A stretch of 64,000 nt of DNA from Agromyces protaetiae (GTDB lineage Bacteria; Actinomycetota; Actinomycetes; Actinomycetales; Microbacteriaceae). Under the pieces are notes generated by a model. That model saw only the letters and a list, made by a program, of their open reading frames with translations. It ran no database searches and was not told the DNA's origin. The stretch lies in assembly GCF_004135405.1 (NCBI RefSeq), contig NZ_CP035491.1:744001-808000 (forward strand), in the 5' to 3' direction. This document shows, piece after piece, positions 15,178-23,142 of this stretch; within the stretch, counting starts at the first letter, position 1, and the number at the start of each line of letters is the position of its first letter. Both the position numbers and the translations under genes were made by a program.

Positions 15178-16496
15178 TGGGCCGCGGCAAGCCGGCGTCG
15201 TCGCGGAACTACCTTCCGCAGTCGGGCAGCGACGAGTACTCGGTCACCGAGTACGACCTCGACCTGCGCTATCGCGTGGCGACGAACCGGTTGGATGCCA
15301 CGGCGACGGTGCGCGGACGGGCGAACACGCTGCTCCGGAGCATCCGCCTCGATCTCGTGCGGCTGAAGGCCAAGCGGGTGAAGCTCGCGGGCGACACCGC
15401 CGCGAAGTACTCGCAGACGGCCACCCACCTCGTGGTCCGCCCGTCGGCGCCGATCGAGCCCGGCGAGGACTTCACGGTCGAGATCGCCTACGACGGCTCC
15501 CCCGCGCCGCGGCGCACGCGCTGGGGCACGCTCGGGTGGGAGGAGCTCGAAGACGGCGTGCTCGTCGCGTCGCAGCCGTCGGGCGCGCCGACGTGGTTCC
15601 CGTGCAACGACCGCCCGGCCGATAAGGCGCGGTACCGCATCCGTGTGACGACCGAGCAGGCGTACACCGTGCTCGCGACGGGTCAACTCGTCGACCACAC
15701 GGTCACGGGCGGGCGCGGCAGCTGGACGTTCGAGCAAGACGAGCCCACTGCGACCTACCTCGTGACCGTGCAGCTCGGCCGCTACACCCTCGAGCCGCGC
15801 CGCTCGGCGGGCGTCGACTGGGTCATCGCCTACCCCGCGCCGCTCGCGCGCCAGGTGCTCCACGACCTCGAGCCCGTCGGGCGCATGCTCGGCGTCTTCC
15901 AAGAGCTGTTCGGGCCGTACCCGTTCCGCAGCTACGCCGTCGTGGTGACCGAAGACCCGCTCGAGATCCCTCTCGAATCGCAGGGCATGGCGACGTTCGG
16001 GCCGAACCAGCTCGACGGGCACCGCACTGAAGAGCGGCTCGTCGCGCACGAACTCGCCCACCAGTGGTTCGGCAACAGCGTCGGCCTCGCGGGCTGGCAC
16101 GACATCTGGCTCAACGAGGGATTCGCCTGCTACGCCGAGTGGCTGTGGGCCGAGCGATCCGTCGGCCCGACAGCCGACGCGCTCGCGCGGCAGCATCACG
16201 CGGGGCTGCGTGCGGCCCCGCAGAACCTGATCCTCGGCGACCCCGGAGCCGACCGCATGTTCGACGACCGCGTCTACAAGCGCGGCGCGTGCCTGCTCCA
16301 CGACGTGCGGCTGACGCTCGGCGACGACGCGTTCTTCACGCTCCTGCGAGCGTGGACGCACCGGTTCGCGCACAGGACGGCGACGACGGCCGACTTCCGC
16401 GCGTTGGCGCAGAGCTTCACGGATGCCTCGCTCGACGCGCTGTTCGACCGGTGGCTCGCGCAGGCGGCGCTGCCGCCGCTGCCGCCGGCCGCTTAG
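15177..16496 (+). CDS. M1-family zinc metallopeptidase
   Basis: The 439-residue protein contains the gluzincin motif HELAHQWFGNSVGLAGWHDI with the third zinc ligand in LNEGFACYAEW, 18 residues after the HEXXH, and ESQGMATFG at the place of the usual GAMEN exopeptidase loop. The order of an N-terminal beta domain and the catalytic domain fits M1, but the protein is about half the length of PepN and lacks the large C-terminal helical domain. No signal peptide is visible. Its ATG shares one base with the stop of the NRPS gene (TGATG), so it is translationally coupled to it; a degradative or self-protective role on the peptide product is plausible. The last four bases overlap the convergent transferase gene. 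Confidence 0.88.
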   Translation: MGRGKPASSRNYLPQSGSDEYSVTEYDLDLRYRVATNRLDATATVRGRANTLLRSIRLDLVRLKAKRVKLAGDTAAKYSQTATHLVVRPSAPIEPGEDFTVEIAYDGSPAPRRTRWGTLGWEELEDGVLVASQPSGAPTWFPCNDRPADKARYRIRVTTEQAYTVLATGQLVDHTVTGGRGSWTFEQDEPTATYLVTVQLGRYTLEPRRSAGVDWVIAYPAPLARQVLHDLEPVGRMLGVFQELFGPYPFRSYAVVVTEDPLEIPLESQGMATFGPNQLDGHRTEERLVAHELAHQWFGNSVGLAGWHDIWLNEGFACYAEWLWAERSVGPTADALARQHHAGLRAAPQNLILGDPGADRMFDDRVYKRGACLLHDVRLTLGDDAFFTLLRAWTHRFAHRTATTADFRALAQSFTDASLDALFDRWLAQAALPPLPPAA

Positions 16497-17110
16497 CCGG
16501 CGTGCGCGACCGACACGATGAACCCGCCGCGGCGACGGGTGCGCACGCGGTAGAGCTGCTCGCCTCCGTCGATGCGCGCGCCGCGGCCCTTGAAGACGAC
16601 CCGCCCCGGGTCGACCCGCAGCCCCCGTCCGTCGGCCTTGAGCACCGCCTCGATGCGGGTCCAGTGTGCAAGCGGGTCGACGCCGACAGGCGGCGGGGCG
16701 AGGTCGCGCACGGCGGATGCCACGGCCGCACGCCGCTCGGCGGGCACGTCGACGGGTTCGGTGTCGATGCCGACGGGCACGGCGGATGCCACGGCGAACG
16801 CCCGCCCGCCGGCGTGGGCGAGGCTCACGAAGACGGGGCGCGGAGCGCCCGTCACGGTCGGACGGCCGTGGGATCGTCCGCAATCGGGACACCGGGCGTC
16901 GATGCGGAGGTCCACGGGGTCGCTCGGATCGACTCCCGCGAAGCGGGAGGCGGCGAGCATGAGCGCGGCACGCCCCGACAGGAATCGTGGATGCTTCGCC
17001 ACGGGCTCCTCGGCGAGGCGCGCGGCATCGCCCGGTGCGAGCGACGCCTCGGCGAGAGGCATCCGGTCACCGTGACGCACGACGACGAATGCGTCGCGCA
17101 CCCCGATCAC
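16493..17110 (-). CDS. 4'-Phosphopantetheinyl transferase, Sfp-type
   Basis: The 205-residue protein carries the two hallmark magnesium-binding motifs of the superfamily: VGIDTEPVDV in the middle and WTRIEAVLKADGRGL about 50 residues later, plus the upstream FVSLAHAGG segment. It transfers phosphopantetheine from coenzyme A to carrier-protein serines and is the obvious partner of the carrier domain of the adjacent Pls-type synthetase. It is transcribed toward that operon, and its start overlaps (ATGA) the stop of the small upstream gene, so those two form an operon. Confidence 0.88.
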   Translation of the reverse strand: MIGVRDAFVVVRHGDRMPLAEASLAPGDAARLAEEPVAKHPRFLSGRAALMLAASRFAGVDPSDPVDLRIDARCPDCGRSHGRPTVTGAPRPVFVSLAHAGGRAFAVASAVPVGIDTEPVDVPAERRAAVASAVRDLAPPPVGVDPLAHWTRIEAVLKADGRGLRVDPGRVVFKGRGARIDGGEQLYRVRTRRRGGFIVSVAHAG

Positions 17111-17319
17111 GCGGAGCGCTCGAGCGCCTTCAACCGCTTCTTGGCGCTCTTCTCGACGAGCACCGGAACGAAGTCGCGCACGCGCTTGCCCTCGAACCCG
17201 AGGTACTCGGCCTCGACGATGGTCTTGATCTCTGCTCGATCGGCTCCGGGGAACCGCTCGGCGAGTCGCTCCACGACCTCGTCGATGCTGCGCCGTTCGG
17301 AGTCTTCGGGTTCAGCCAT
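17107..17319 (-). CDS. Small three-helix-bundle protein
   Basis: The 70-residue protein (ERRSIDEVVERLAERFPGAD, RAEIKTIVEAEYLGFEGKRV, DFVPVLVEKSAKKRLKAL) fits the actinobacterial three-helix bundle dimerisation family that is found alone or joined to phosphatases and signalling proteins. No enzyme activity is expected. The ATG at 17319 was chosen because the residues before it are not conserved-looking and run into the promoter region. It is translationally coupled to the phosphopantetheinyl transferase. Confidence 0.7.
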   Translation of the reverse strand: MAEPEDSERRSIDEVVERLAERFPGADRAEIKTIVEAEYLGFEGKRVRDFVPVLVEKSAKKRLKALERSA

Positions 17320-17458
17320 GCTCGAAGTCTCCGGCCCATTCCGTGACAAGTCAACGTGCGCGGTCCATTCGTCGTCCCCGCGTTCCGAACCGGTCATCGG
17401 CGGGTAACGGAGCCGTCCCTCCGGCGAGCGCCCAGCGACATCCGCCTACGATCGACGG

Positions 17459-17671
17459 GTGCACGTCTTCGCAGCTGTCGTCCTGTTCCTGAACGCCCTC
17501 TTCAACGTCGTCTCGTGGCCGCGGTTCTATCCCCGCATCGCGAACGACCCGCGGGCGCGCGACGCCGAGGGCCGCCGCACGGCGTTCTACACGGTGCACG
17601 TCGTGCTCATCACGGTCGCGCTCGTGCTCGCGGCGCTGTCGGCGGTCGCGGGCGTGCTCGTCCTGCTCTGA
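17459..17671 (+). CDS. SCO4848-like small membrane protein
   Basis: The 70-residue product has two hydrophobic helices (VFAAVVLFLNALFNVVSW and VVLITVALVLAALSAVAGVL) linked by a polar PRFYPRIANDPRARD loop, the layout of the conserved actinobacterial SCO4848 membrane protein family of unknown function. The GTG start lies six bases after TACGAT, a leaderless arrangement. It ends one base before the convergent stop codon of the next gene. Confidence 0.75.
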   Translation: MHVFAAVVLFLNALFNVVSWPRFYPRIANDPRARDAEGRRTAFYTVHVVLITVALVLAALSAVAGVLVLL

Positions 17672-18424
17672 CTACGCGTTCGCGTACCTCAGCTCGCACG
17701 GGCAGTCGGCCGGGCACTCCCCGGCGCATTTCGCGCCGACCCACGCCGAGCCGGGCCAGGCACTGTAGCGCGTGCTCGCGACGGAGTCGTCGAGGGTCAG
17801 CAGCGACTCCGCTATGGGCTCGCCGTCATCGTCGACCGAGAATACGAGCACGTCGGAACCGACCGTGCACGTCGACGGCCTGACGACGTGGAGGTCGAGG
17901 AAGTCGCGGCCCGGCAGCCGCACGTACACGCCCGGCAGGGCGGGGTGCGGCAGATGCACGCACACGTGGCGGCCGTCTTCGGTGAGGACGGTGTCGGCTT
18001 CGGCGGGGTCCGACCAGGGGCCGTCGCCGAGCGCGGCCTCGGGGTCGGGCTGGGCCGACGGCGGCAGCGGCACGGCGATGACGCGCGGAGCGCGCGGGAG
18101 GCCGTTCGGCCCGTCGGCCTCGAGGGAGGCCTCGGCCACGACGAGGCGCGTCGCGGTTCCGACGCGCGCACCCGCTCTGACGAGCGGGATTCCGGATGCC
18201 TCGTCGGCACCGCCGACCGCGATGTCATCGCCACCGGCGTCTGCGCCCGACGCGACGATCACCGCCATCGGCCCCTCGATGACGTAGATCCCGAGCGCCG
18301 GCTCCCAGTGGGCGGTGCCGAGCACCCCGCCGTCCTCGTCGAGCACGACGGCCCGCGGCGGCGGACTCGACGCGTCGATCTCCTGGGTGACGAACTTCAC
18401 GACGATGTCGGTCAGCGACGCCAT
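17672..18424 (-). CDS. Hypothetical protein with Cys-rich C-terminus
   Basis: I do not recognise this 250-residue protein. It has no signal peptide or membrane helix, is acidic, and contains beta-rich segments (YVIEGPMAVIVASG, HVCVHLPHPALPGVYVRLPG, GSDVLVFSVDDDG). The end has a compact cysteine cluster, CAGECPADCPCELRY (five Cys in the last 16 residues), which looks like a metal or Fe-S binding tail. It is transcribed alone, divergent from the cNMP/thioredoxin-reductase fusion gene, with which it may share a promoter region. Confidence 0.55.
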   Translation of the reverse strand: MASLTDIVVKFVTQEIDASSPPPRAVVLDEDGGVLGTAHWEPALGIYVIEGPMAVIVASGADAGGDDIAVGGADEASGIPLVRAGARVGTATRLVVAEASLEADGPNGLPRAPRVIAVPLPPSAQPDPEAALGDGPWSDPAEADTVLTEDGRHVCVHLPHPALPGVYVRLPGRDFLDLHVVRPSTCTVGSDVLVFSVDDDGEPIAESLLTLDDSVASTRYSAWPGSAWVGAKCAGECPADCPCELRYANA

Positions 18425-18533
18425 GTGCGACTCCCCTCCGCCACCAAGCGTGGCCGCTCGCGCGGGAGTCGTCTACCCCGAAGCATCCGCCCGCCCTATC
18501 CCCGGTCGAACCGCCGCCCCTAGGATCGGCGTC

Positions 18534-20240
18534 GTGACCGCCGCCTTCCGCGTGCCCGTCGGCACCGCCGCCAACCCCGTGCTCGATCGCGCCTCGTTCC
18601 AGCGCCTGCTCGCGCTCGGCGCGAGTGAGGACGTCACGGTCGGCGATCACCTGTTCTCGGTCGGCGACACCGACCCCGACTTCTTCGTCATGGAGGCCGG
18701 GGCAGTCGACATCGTCCGCGAGGCGACGGGCACATCGCCCGCGCGCACGGTCGCGCAGTGGCAGGCGGGCGAGTTCCTCGGCGAGATGAGCATGCTCACG
18801 GGGCAGGCGTCGCTCCTCACGGCGCGCATCTCGGAGGCGGGCCGGGTGTGTCGGGTGCCGAACGCGACCTTCAAGCAGATCATGTCGACCGACGGCCCGC
18901 TCTCCGACCTGCTGCTCGGCACGTTCCGCGCGCGCCGCGCGCTGCTCATGAACGCGGCGGGTCGCGCGGTCGAGATCGTCGGGCGGGCGGCATCCGCGAG
19001 TTCGATGACGTTGCGCACCTATGCGACGCGCATGGAGTTGCCGCATCGCTGGCTGGATGTCTCGACCGACGCCGGGCGCGCGGCGCTCGCGGCGACGGGG
19101 CTCGCCGAGGACGATCTTCCGGTCGTCGTGACGCAGGGCGCGACGATCGCGCAAGCGACGCCGCGGCTCCTCGCCGACGCCGTCGGCCTCCGCTTCCGCG
19201 GCGGAGCCGACGGCGGCGACCGCTTCGACCTCGTCGTCGTCGGGGCGGGGCCTGCCGGACTCGCGGCCGGCATCTACGGGGCATCCGAGGGACTGTCGAC
19301 GCTCGTGCTCGACGCGCTCGCGCCGGGCGGTCAGGCCGCCGCGAGCTCGCGCATCGAGAACTACCTCGGGTTCCCGGCGGGGCTCTCGGGCGCCGAGCTG
19401 ACCGAGCTCGGGATCGTGCAGGCGCTCAAGTTCGGGGTGCGGATCTCTGCGCCGACGGGTGTCGAAGGGCTCGTGTCGGTGACTGACGACGGGGCCGACC
19501 GCATCCGCATCGACCTCACGGGCGGTGAGCACGTCACCGCTCGTGCGGTCGTCGTCGCGACGGGCGCCCGCTACCGCCGCCTGCCGCTCGACCGCTGGGA
19601 CGATTTCGAAGGCGGCAGCATCTTCTTCGCGACGACCGAGCTCGAGGGGCGCGATTGCGCGGGCAAGCCCGTCGCGGTCGTCGGCGGCGCGAACTCGGCA
19701 GGGCAGGCGGCGCTCTTCCTCGCCGACCTCGGCTGCACGGTCTCGCTCATCGTCAGAGGGGACTCGATCGAGGTGAAGATGTCGTCGTACCTCGTCGACC
19801 GCATCGTCGCGCACGAGCGCATCACCGTGCACACGTCGACGGATGTCTCGGCCCTCCACGGCGGCGACCACCTCGAGTCGATCTCGCTCACGTCGTCGCA
19901 GACCGGCGCGACGCTCGACGTCGACGCCAACGCACTGTTCTGCTTCGTCGGCGCGGTACCCGGCACGTCGTGGCTCACGGACATCGCGGTCGACGACAGC
20001 GGATTCCTGCTGACCGATATGGATGTCGCAGCCGCTCGCGCGGCGTCGCGCAACGCCGCGCCCGCCGCGGCCGACCGCTGGGAGGTCCTCGGCCGCAGTC
20101 CGCTGCCGTTCGAGACGAGCATCCCGCGCGTCTTCGCCGCAGGCGACGTGCGCCTCGGCTCGATGAAGCGCATCGCCGCCGCGACGGGCGAGGGCGCGAG
20201 CGCCGTGGCATCCGTGCACCGCGCGATCGCCCGCGACTGA
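18534..20240 (+). CDS. Cyclic-nucleotide-binding domain fused to thioredoxin-reductase-like FAD domain
   Basis: The 568-residue protein has an N-terminal cNMP-binding fold (about 20-140: DHLFSVGDTDPDFFVMEAGA, AGEFLGEMSMLTGQASLLTA), a short thioredoxin/glutaredoxin-like middle segment (about 160-225) and a C-terminal thioredoxin-reductase-like flavoprotein (VVGAGPAGLAAGIYGASEGL, second dinucleotide motif VVGGANSAGQAALFLADLG, IPRVFAAGDVRLGSMKRIAA). The redox CxxC of true thioredoxin reductases is missing: the region reads FFATTELEGRDCAGKP with one Cys. Such fusions are common and uncharacterised. GTG 18534 was chosen because TAGGAT lies seven bases upstream (leaderless). Confidence 0.85.
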   Translation: MTAAFRVPVGTAANPVLDRASFQRLLALGASEDVTVGDHLFSVGDTDPDFFVMEAGAVDIVREATGTSPARTVAQWQAGEFLGEMSMLTGQASLLTARISEAGRVCRVPNATFKQIMSTDGPLSDLLLGTFRARRALLMNAAGRAVEIVGRAASASSMTLRTYATRMELPHRWLDVSTDAGRAALAATGLAEDDLPVVVTQGATIAQATPRLLADAVGLRFRGGADGGDRFDLVVVGAGPAGLAAGIYGASEGLSTLVLDALAPGGQAAASSRIENYLGFPAGLSGAELTELGIVQALKFGVRISAPTGVEGLVSVTDDGADRIRIDLTGGEHVTARAVVVATGARYRRLPLDRWDDFEGGSIFFATTELEGRDCAGKPVAVVGGANSAGQAALFLADLGCTVSLIVRGDSIEVKMSSYLVDRIVAHERITVHTSTDVSALHGGDHLESISLTSSQTGATLDVDANALFCFVGAVPGTSWLTDIAVDDSGFLLTDMDVAAARAASRNAAPAAADRWEVLGRSPLPFETSIPRVFAAGDVRLGSMKRIAAATGEGASAVASVHRAIARD

Positions 20241-20559
20241 CCGCACTCGGGCCTCCCGCCGATCTCCCGGACCGCCGACCCACCGAATCCACCGACTCCA
20301 CCGACCCGGGAGAAGGTTTTCCCCCAGACATGGGCGGCACTTCGGCACCGACCCCCGCAGCCCCTTCGACCTGGGCGCGCTCTTGGCCGGCGATCCTTCG
20401 AGGCGGCGGCACTTCGGCACCGCCGACCGGCATGGGATCCTCATCCCCCGGGCGCACGCCCGACGATCCAGTGGGAGGCCGAGGGTTTAGGGGCGGCCCG
20501 AAGGTCCGCGGGCAGCCCGCGATCCTCGGGTCGGCGCATCCGCGAGCCCGAGGGTCGCG
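20241..20559. other. 319-bp intergenic region without a convincing gene
   Basis: The region between the cNMP fusion gene and the VOC gene is rich in C and G runs and has no coding potential that I trust. It contains an 18-bp direct repeat (listed separately) and a small perfect hairpin CGCGGGC-A-GCCCGCG at 20507-20521. Either may take part in termination between the two convergent genes. Confidence 0.5.
20333..20422. repeat. Pair of 18-bp direct repeats
   Basis: GGCGGCACTTCGGCACCG occurs at 20333-20350 and again at 20405-20422, a 72-base period, in non-coding DNA. No mobile element is visible around them. Confidence 0.7.
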
Positions 20560-20964
20560 CTAACCCTGCTCGACGCGGACGTGGTTGCCCGCCGGGTCCC
20601 GGAAGGCGATGTCGCGCGCACCCCACGGCTGGCTCACGGGCTCCTGCAGCACCTCGGCGGCGGGCGCGGCGGCGACGCGTTCGAACGTCGCGTCGAGGTC
20701 GTCGGCGCTGAAGTTGATCGTCGAGAGCGCGCCCTTGGCGAGCAGCGCGGCGATCGCGTCGCCGTCCTCCTGCGAGCGGCCCGCATGCGGCTCGGACAGC
20801 ACGATCTGCACGTCTGGCTGCGACGGCGTCACGAGCGTGACCCAGCGGAATCCGTCGAACGCGACCTCGTTCGTCACGGTGAGCCCGAGGACGTCGCGGT
20901 AGAACTCGACGGCCGCGTCGGGGTCGTCGACGATGACATGGATGGTGCGGATCGAAACGGTCAT
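20560..20964 (-). CDS. VOC-superfamily (glyoxalase-like) protein
   Basis: The 134-residue protein has the two beta-alpha-beta-beta-beta units of the vicinal oxygen chelate fold: HVIVDDPDAAVEFYRDVLGL near the start and STINFSADDLDATFERV later, ending in DIAFRDPAGNHVRVEQ, where the Asp-Pro-Ala-Gly-Asn motif and a Glu near the end are typical. Function could be dioxygenase, isomerase or resistance binding protein; the substrate is unknown. It follows an AraC-type regulator gene by nine bases on the same strand, so the pair is probably one operon with the regulator acting on it. Confidence 0.85.
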   Translation of the reverse strand: MTVSIRTIHVIVDDPDAAVEFYRDVLGLTVTNEVAFDGFRWVTLVTPSQPDVQIVLSEPHAGRSQEDGDAIAALLAKGALSTINFSADDLDATFERVAAAPAAEVLQEPVSQPWGARDIAFRDPAGNHVRVEQG

Positions 20965-20973
20965 GCGCCCAAA

Positions 20974-21423
20974 CTAGGACGATGCCTCGGCGAGCGCTTC
21001 TCCGATCCTGCTCGATGCCTCACCGGGCGATTTCGGTCGCCGCGTGAGCAGCATCATCTGACATCCGGGCACGACCTGCAGCTCGCTGAAGTCACGTGCC
21101 TTGTACGAACTCGGGCTCTCGCCCATGATCTGCGTGAAACGAGCCGAGAACGAGCCGAGGCTCGTACAGCCGACGGCGACGCACACCTCGGTGACCGTCA
21201 TGTCGCCGCGCCTGAGGAGCGCCGTCGCACGCTCGATGCGGCGGGTCATGAGGTACGAGTACGGCGTCTCGCCGTAGGCCTCGCGGAAGCGGCGGCTGAA
21301 GTGCGCCGTCGACATGAACGCCGTCTTCGCGAGCGACTCGACGTCGAGCGGCTCGGCGTACTCGCGGTCCATCCGGTCGCGAGCGCGCCGGAGGCGCTTC
21401 AGTTCCTCGAGATCGGCGGCCAT
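20974..21423 (-). CDS. Short AraC-family transcriptional regulator
   Basis: The 149-residue protein is little more than an AraC DNA-binding domain: first helix-turn-helix DVESLAKTAFMSTAHFSRRF, then GETPYSYLMTRRIERATALL, second helix-turn-helix VTEVCVAVGCTSLGSFSARF and the GESPSSYK signature. A ligand domain is absent, though a short C-terminal tail (FSELQVVPGCQMMLLTRRP) remains. The ATG at 21423 follows a GGGAG ribosome binding site; upstream in-frame residues are not protein-like. It precedes the VOC gene and both may respond to the same compound. Confidence 0.8.
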   Translation of the reverse strand: MAADLEELKRLRRARDRMDREYAEPLDVESLAKTAFMSTAHFSRRFREAYGETPYSYLMTRRIERATALLRRGDMTVTEVCVAVGCTSLGSFSARFTQIMGESPSSYKARDFSELQVVPGCQMMLLTRRPKSPGEASSRIGEALAEASS

Positions 21424-21489
21424 GCTCCCATTGTGCGCTAGCGTCGCACAGAACACCCCGACCGGAGCCGACGTGCGAACGGAGCCGCC

Positions 21490-21915
21490 GTGACACCCGA
21501 TCAGACGGCCGTCAGCAGAAGGGCGCTGACGATCGCGACCATCGCCTACGCGGGCGGTGCCCTCGCGGTCCTCGTCGTCCCATCGGTGGCGGACGTCTTC
21601 CAAGCGGTCCACTCGTGGCTGCACGACGGTCTGGGGTGGCGGTGGGTGCGTCCGTCGTTCGTCGACTTCCCGGCGAACGTCGTGCTCTTCTTCCCCCTCG
21701 GCCTCCTCGCGGTGCTCTGGCTCGGACGGTTCTGGCGGGGGTTCTGGGTCGCGGTCGCGATGTCGGTCGCGGCCGAACTCGTCCAGGCGGTGATTCCCGA
21801 CCGTGTTGCGTCCCCGAGGGACATCGTGGGCAACGCGCTCGGGGCCGCGCTCGGCGCGTTCGTGGCCGTGCTGATCATCCGCGCTCGACGCGACCCGGAT
21901 TCCGACTCGGTCTGA
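21490..21915 (+). CDS. VanZ-family membrane protein
   Basis: The 141-residue protein has about four membrane helices and the VanZ pattern: DFPANVVLFFPLGLLAVLWL, a middle AMSVAAELVQAVIPDRV segment and SPRDIVGNALGAALGA. VanZ proteins are linked to low-level teicoplanin resistance in enterococci but most homologues have no known function. The GTG start is preceded by GGAGCC. It stands alone and is convergent with the marR gene. Confidence 0.85.
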   Translation: MTPDQTAVSRRALTIATIAYAGGALAVLVVPSVADVFQAVHSWLHDGLGWRWVRPSFVDFPANVVLFFPLGLLAVLWLGRFWRGFWVAVAMSVAAELVQAVIPDRVASPRDIVGNALGAALGAFVAVLIIRARRDPDSDSV

Positions 21916-21939
21916 CTCCCGGTCGAACCGACCCGCCGG

Positions 21940-22374
21940 TCAGTCTTCGCGCGCTCGGGCGAGGATGCGTTCGAGCCCGTCGGCGACGATCGAGAGTTCG
22001 GCGTCGTCGATGCGGGCCAGCTCGGCCTCGATCGCGGGGAGGTAGACGCGCGCGGCCTCGCGGAAGCGCTTCGACCCCTCGGGCGTGATCGCCGCGAACG
22101 AGGAGCGCCCGTCGTCGGGATTCGCCGCCTTCGCGACGAGCCCGGCCCCGACGAGCTCGTCGACGAGCCGGCTGACCCGCGTGCGGCTCAGCACGACGCG
22201 CGCGCCGAGTTCGCTCATCGTGAGCCGCCCGCCGGCGTCGTGCAACTCGAGCAGCACGTCGTACCAGGTGAGCGGCAGTCCCGTCGCGTGCAGCACCGCA
22301 CGGTCGAGGCGCGGGAGCACGAGGGCGTTGAGTCGCAGGATCGCGGCCCAGGTGCGTTCGGCTGAACTCGGCAT
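21940..22374 (-). CDS. MarR-family transcriptional regulator
   Basis: The 144-residue protein is a MarR winged helix: LPLTWYDVLLELHDAGGRLT, recognition helix LGARVVLSRTRVSRLVDELV and wing KAANPDDGRSSFAAITPEGS. It is divergent from an FMN-dependent azoreductase operon and separated from it by two GC-rich palindromes around a TATACT -10, so it is likely to repress that operon in the absence of a phenolic or quinone-like ligand. The ATG was chosen because TAGGGT lies seven bases upstream (leaderless layout). Confidence 0.88.
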   Translation of the reverse strand: MPSSAERTWAAILRLNALVLPRLDRAVLHATGLPLTWYDVLLELHDAGGRLTMSELGARVVLSRTRVSRLVDELVGAGLVAKAANPDDGRSSFAAITPEGSKRFREAARVYLPAIEAELARIDDAELSIVADGLERILARARED

Positions 22375-22394
22375 GCTCCCCACCCTATCAGTTG

Positions 22395-22434
22395 CGTGCG
22401 CGCGCACGTAGTTATACTATTGCGTGCGCACGCA
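22395..22434. promoter_or_regulatory. Azoreductase promoter flanked by two palindromic MarR sites
   Basis: CGTGCGCGCGCACG (22395-22408) and TGCGTGCGCACGCA (22421-22434) are perfect 14-bp palindromes. Between them lies TATACT (22413-22418), a good -10 for the rightward operon. A dimeric repressor on both sites would cover the promoter. Confidence 0.72.
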
Positions 22435-22476
22435 CCTAAAAGCGTGCGAGAGACCCCAAGAACGGAGCATCCGCCA

Positions 22477-23142
22477 ATGTCCACCCTCCTCCACCTGTCC
22501 TCCTCGCCTCGCGGCGGCGCCTCCGAGTCGCTCGCGCTCGCCCGCATCTACCTCGACGCCGTGCGCGCCGAACGGCCCGACCTCGTCGTCGACGAATGGG
22601 ACCTGTGGGACGGCAGCCTCCCCGACTTCGGCCCCGACGGGGCCGGCGCCAAGATGCGCATCTTCGCGGGCGAGGACCCCGTCGGGGCGCAAGAGGTCGC
22701 CTGGCATCGAGCCCGGCTCGCCTACGAGCGATTCGCGGCAGCCGACCACTACCTGTTCAGCCTCCCCATGTGGAATGCGGGCGTCCCGTACATCACCAAG
22801 CAGTTCATCGACGTGATCAGCCAGCCCGGCATGGTCTTCGGGTTCGACCCCGCCGCCGGCTACTCGGGGCTCGTGACGGGCAAGACCGCGACCGTCGTCT
22901 ACACGAGCGCCGTCTACGGCGAGGGTCGCGGATCGGCGTTCGGCAACGACTTCCAGAAGACCTACTTCGAGGACTGGCTGCGCTGGGCCGGCATCACCGA
23001 CATCTCGTCGGTCGAGTTCCGGCCGAACCTCGCGGCCGCCGACGTCGAAGCCCGGCGCGCCGCCGCGACCGAGCGCGCCCTCGACCTCGCGCGCACGTTC
23101 GCCGAGCAGCTCGCGGGCGAGCAGTCGAGGAGGGTCGCATGA
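22477..23142 (+). CDS. FMN-dependent NADH:quinone reductase / azoreductase
   Basis: The 221-residue flavodoxin-fold enzyme has the phosphate-binding start LLHLSSSPRGGASESLALA, FAAADHYLFSLPMWNAGVPY around the flavin, and KTATVVYTSAVYGEGRG. It belongs with AcpD/AzoR enzymes, which reduce quinones and azo dyes with NAD(P)H and protect against thiol-reactive stress. It is controlled by the divergent MarR gene and overlaps the following CPBP gene by four bases (ATGA), so the two are co-translated. Confidence 0.88.
   Translation: MSTLLHLSSSPRGGASESLALARIYLDAVRAERPDLVVDEWDLWDGSLPDFGPDGAGAKMRIFAGEDPVGAQEVAWHRARLAYERFAAADHYLFSLPMWNAGVPYITKQFIDVISQPGMVFGFDPAAGYSGLVTGKTATVVYTSAVYGEGRGSAFGNDFQKTYFEDWLRWAGITDISSVEFRPNLAAADVEARRAAATERALDLARTFAEQLAGEQSRRVA

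Noticed and set aside
17319..17350. TGTCACG on the minus strand before the three-helix-bundle gene
   Set aside because: No NGTC at 16 bases; probably chance.
21453..21495. ECF41-like site before the AraC gene (TGTCACG-N15-CGTC, minus strand)
   Set aside because: Spacer is 15 instead of 16, it lies away from the sigma genes and overlaps the vanZ start; not strong enough to add to the regulon.
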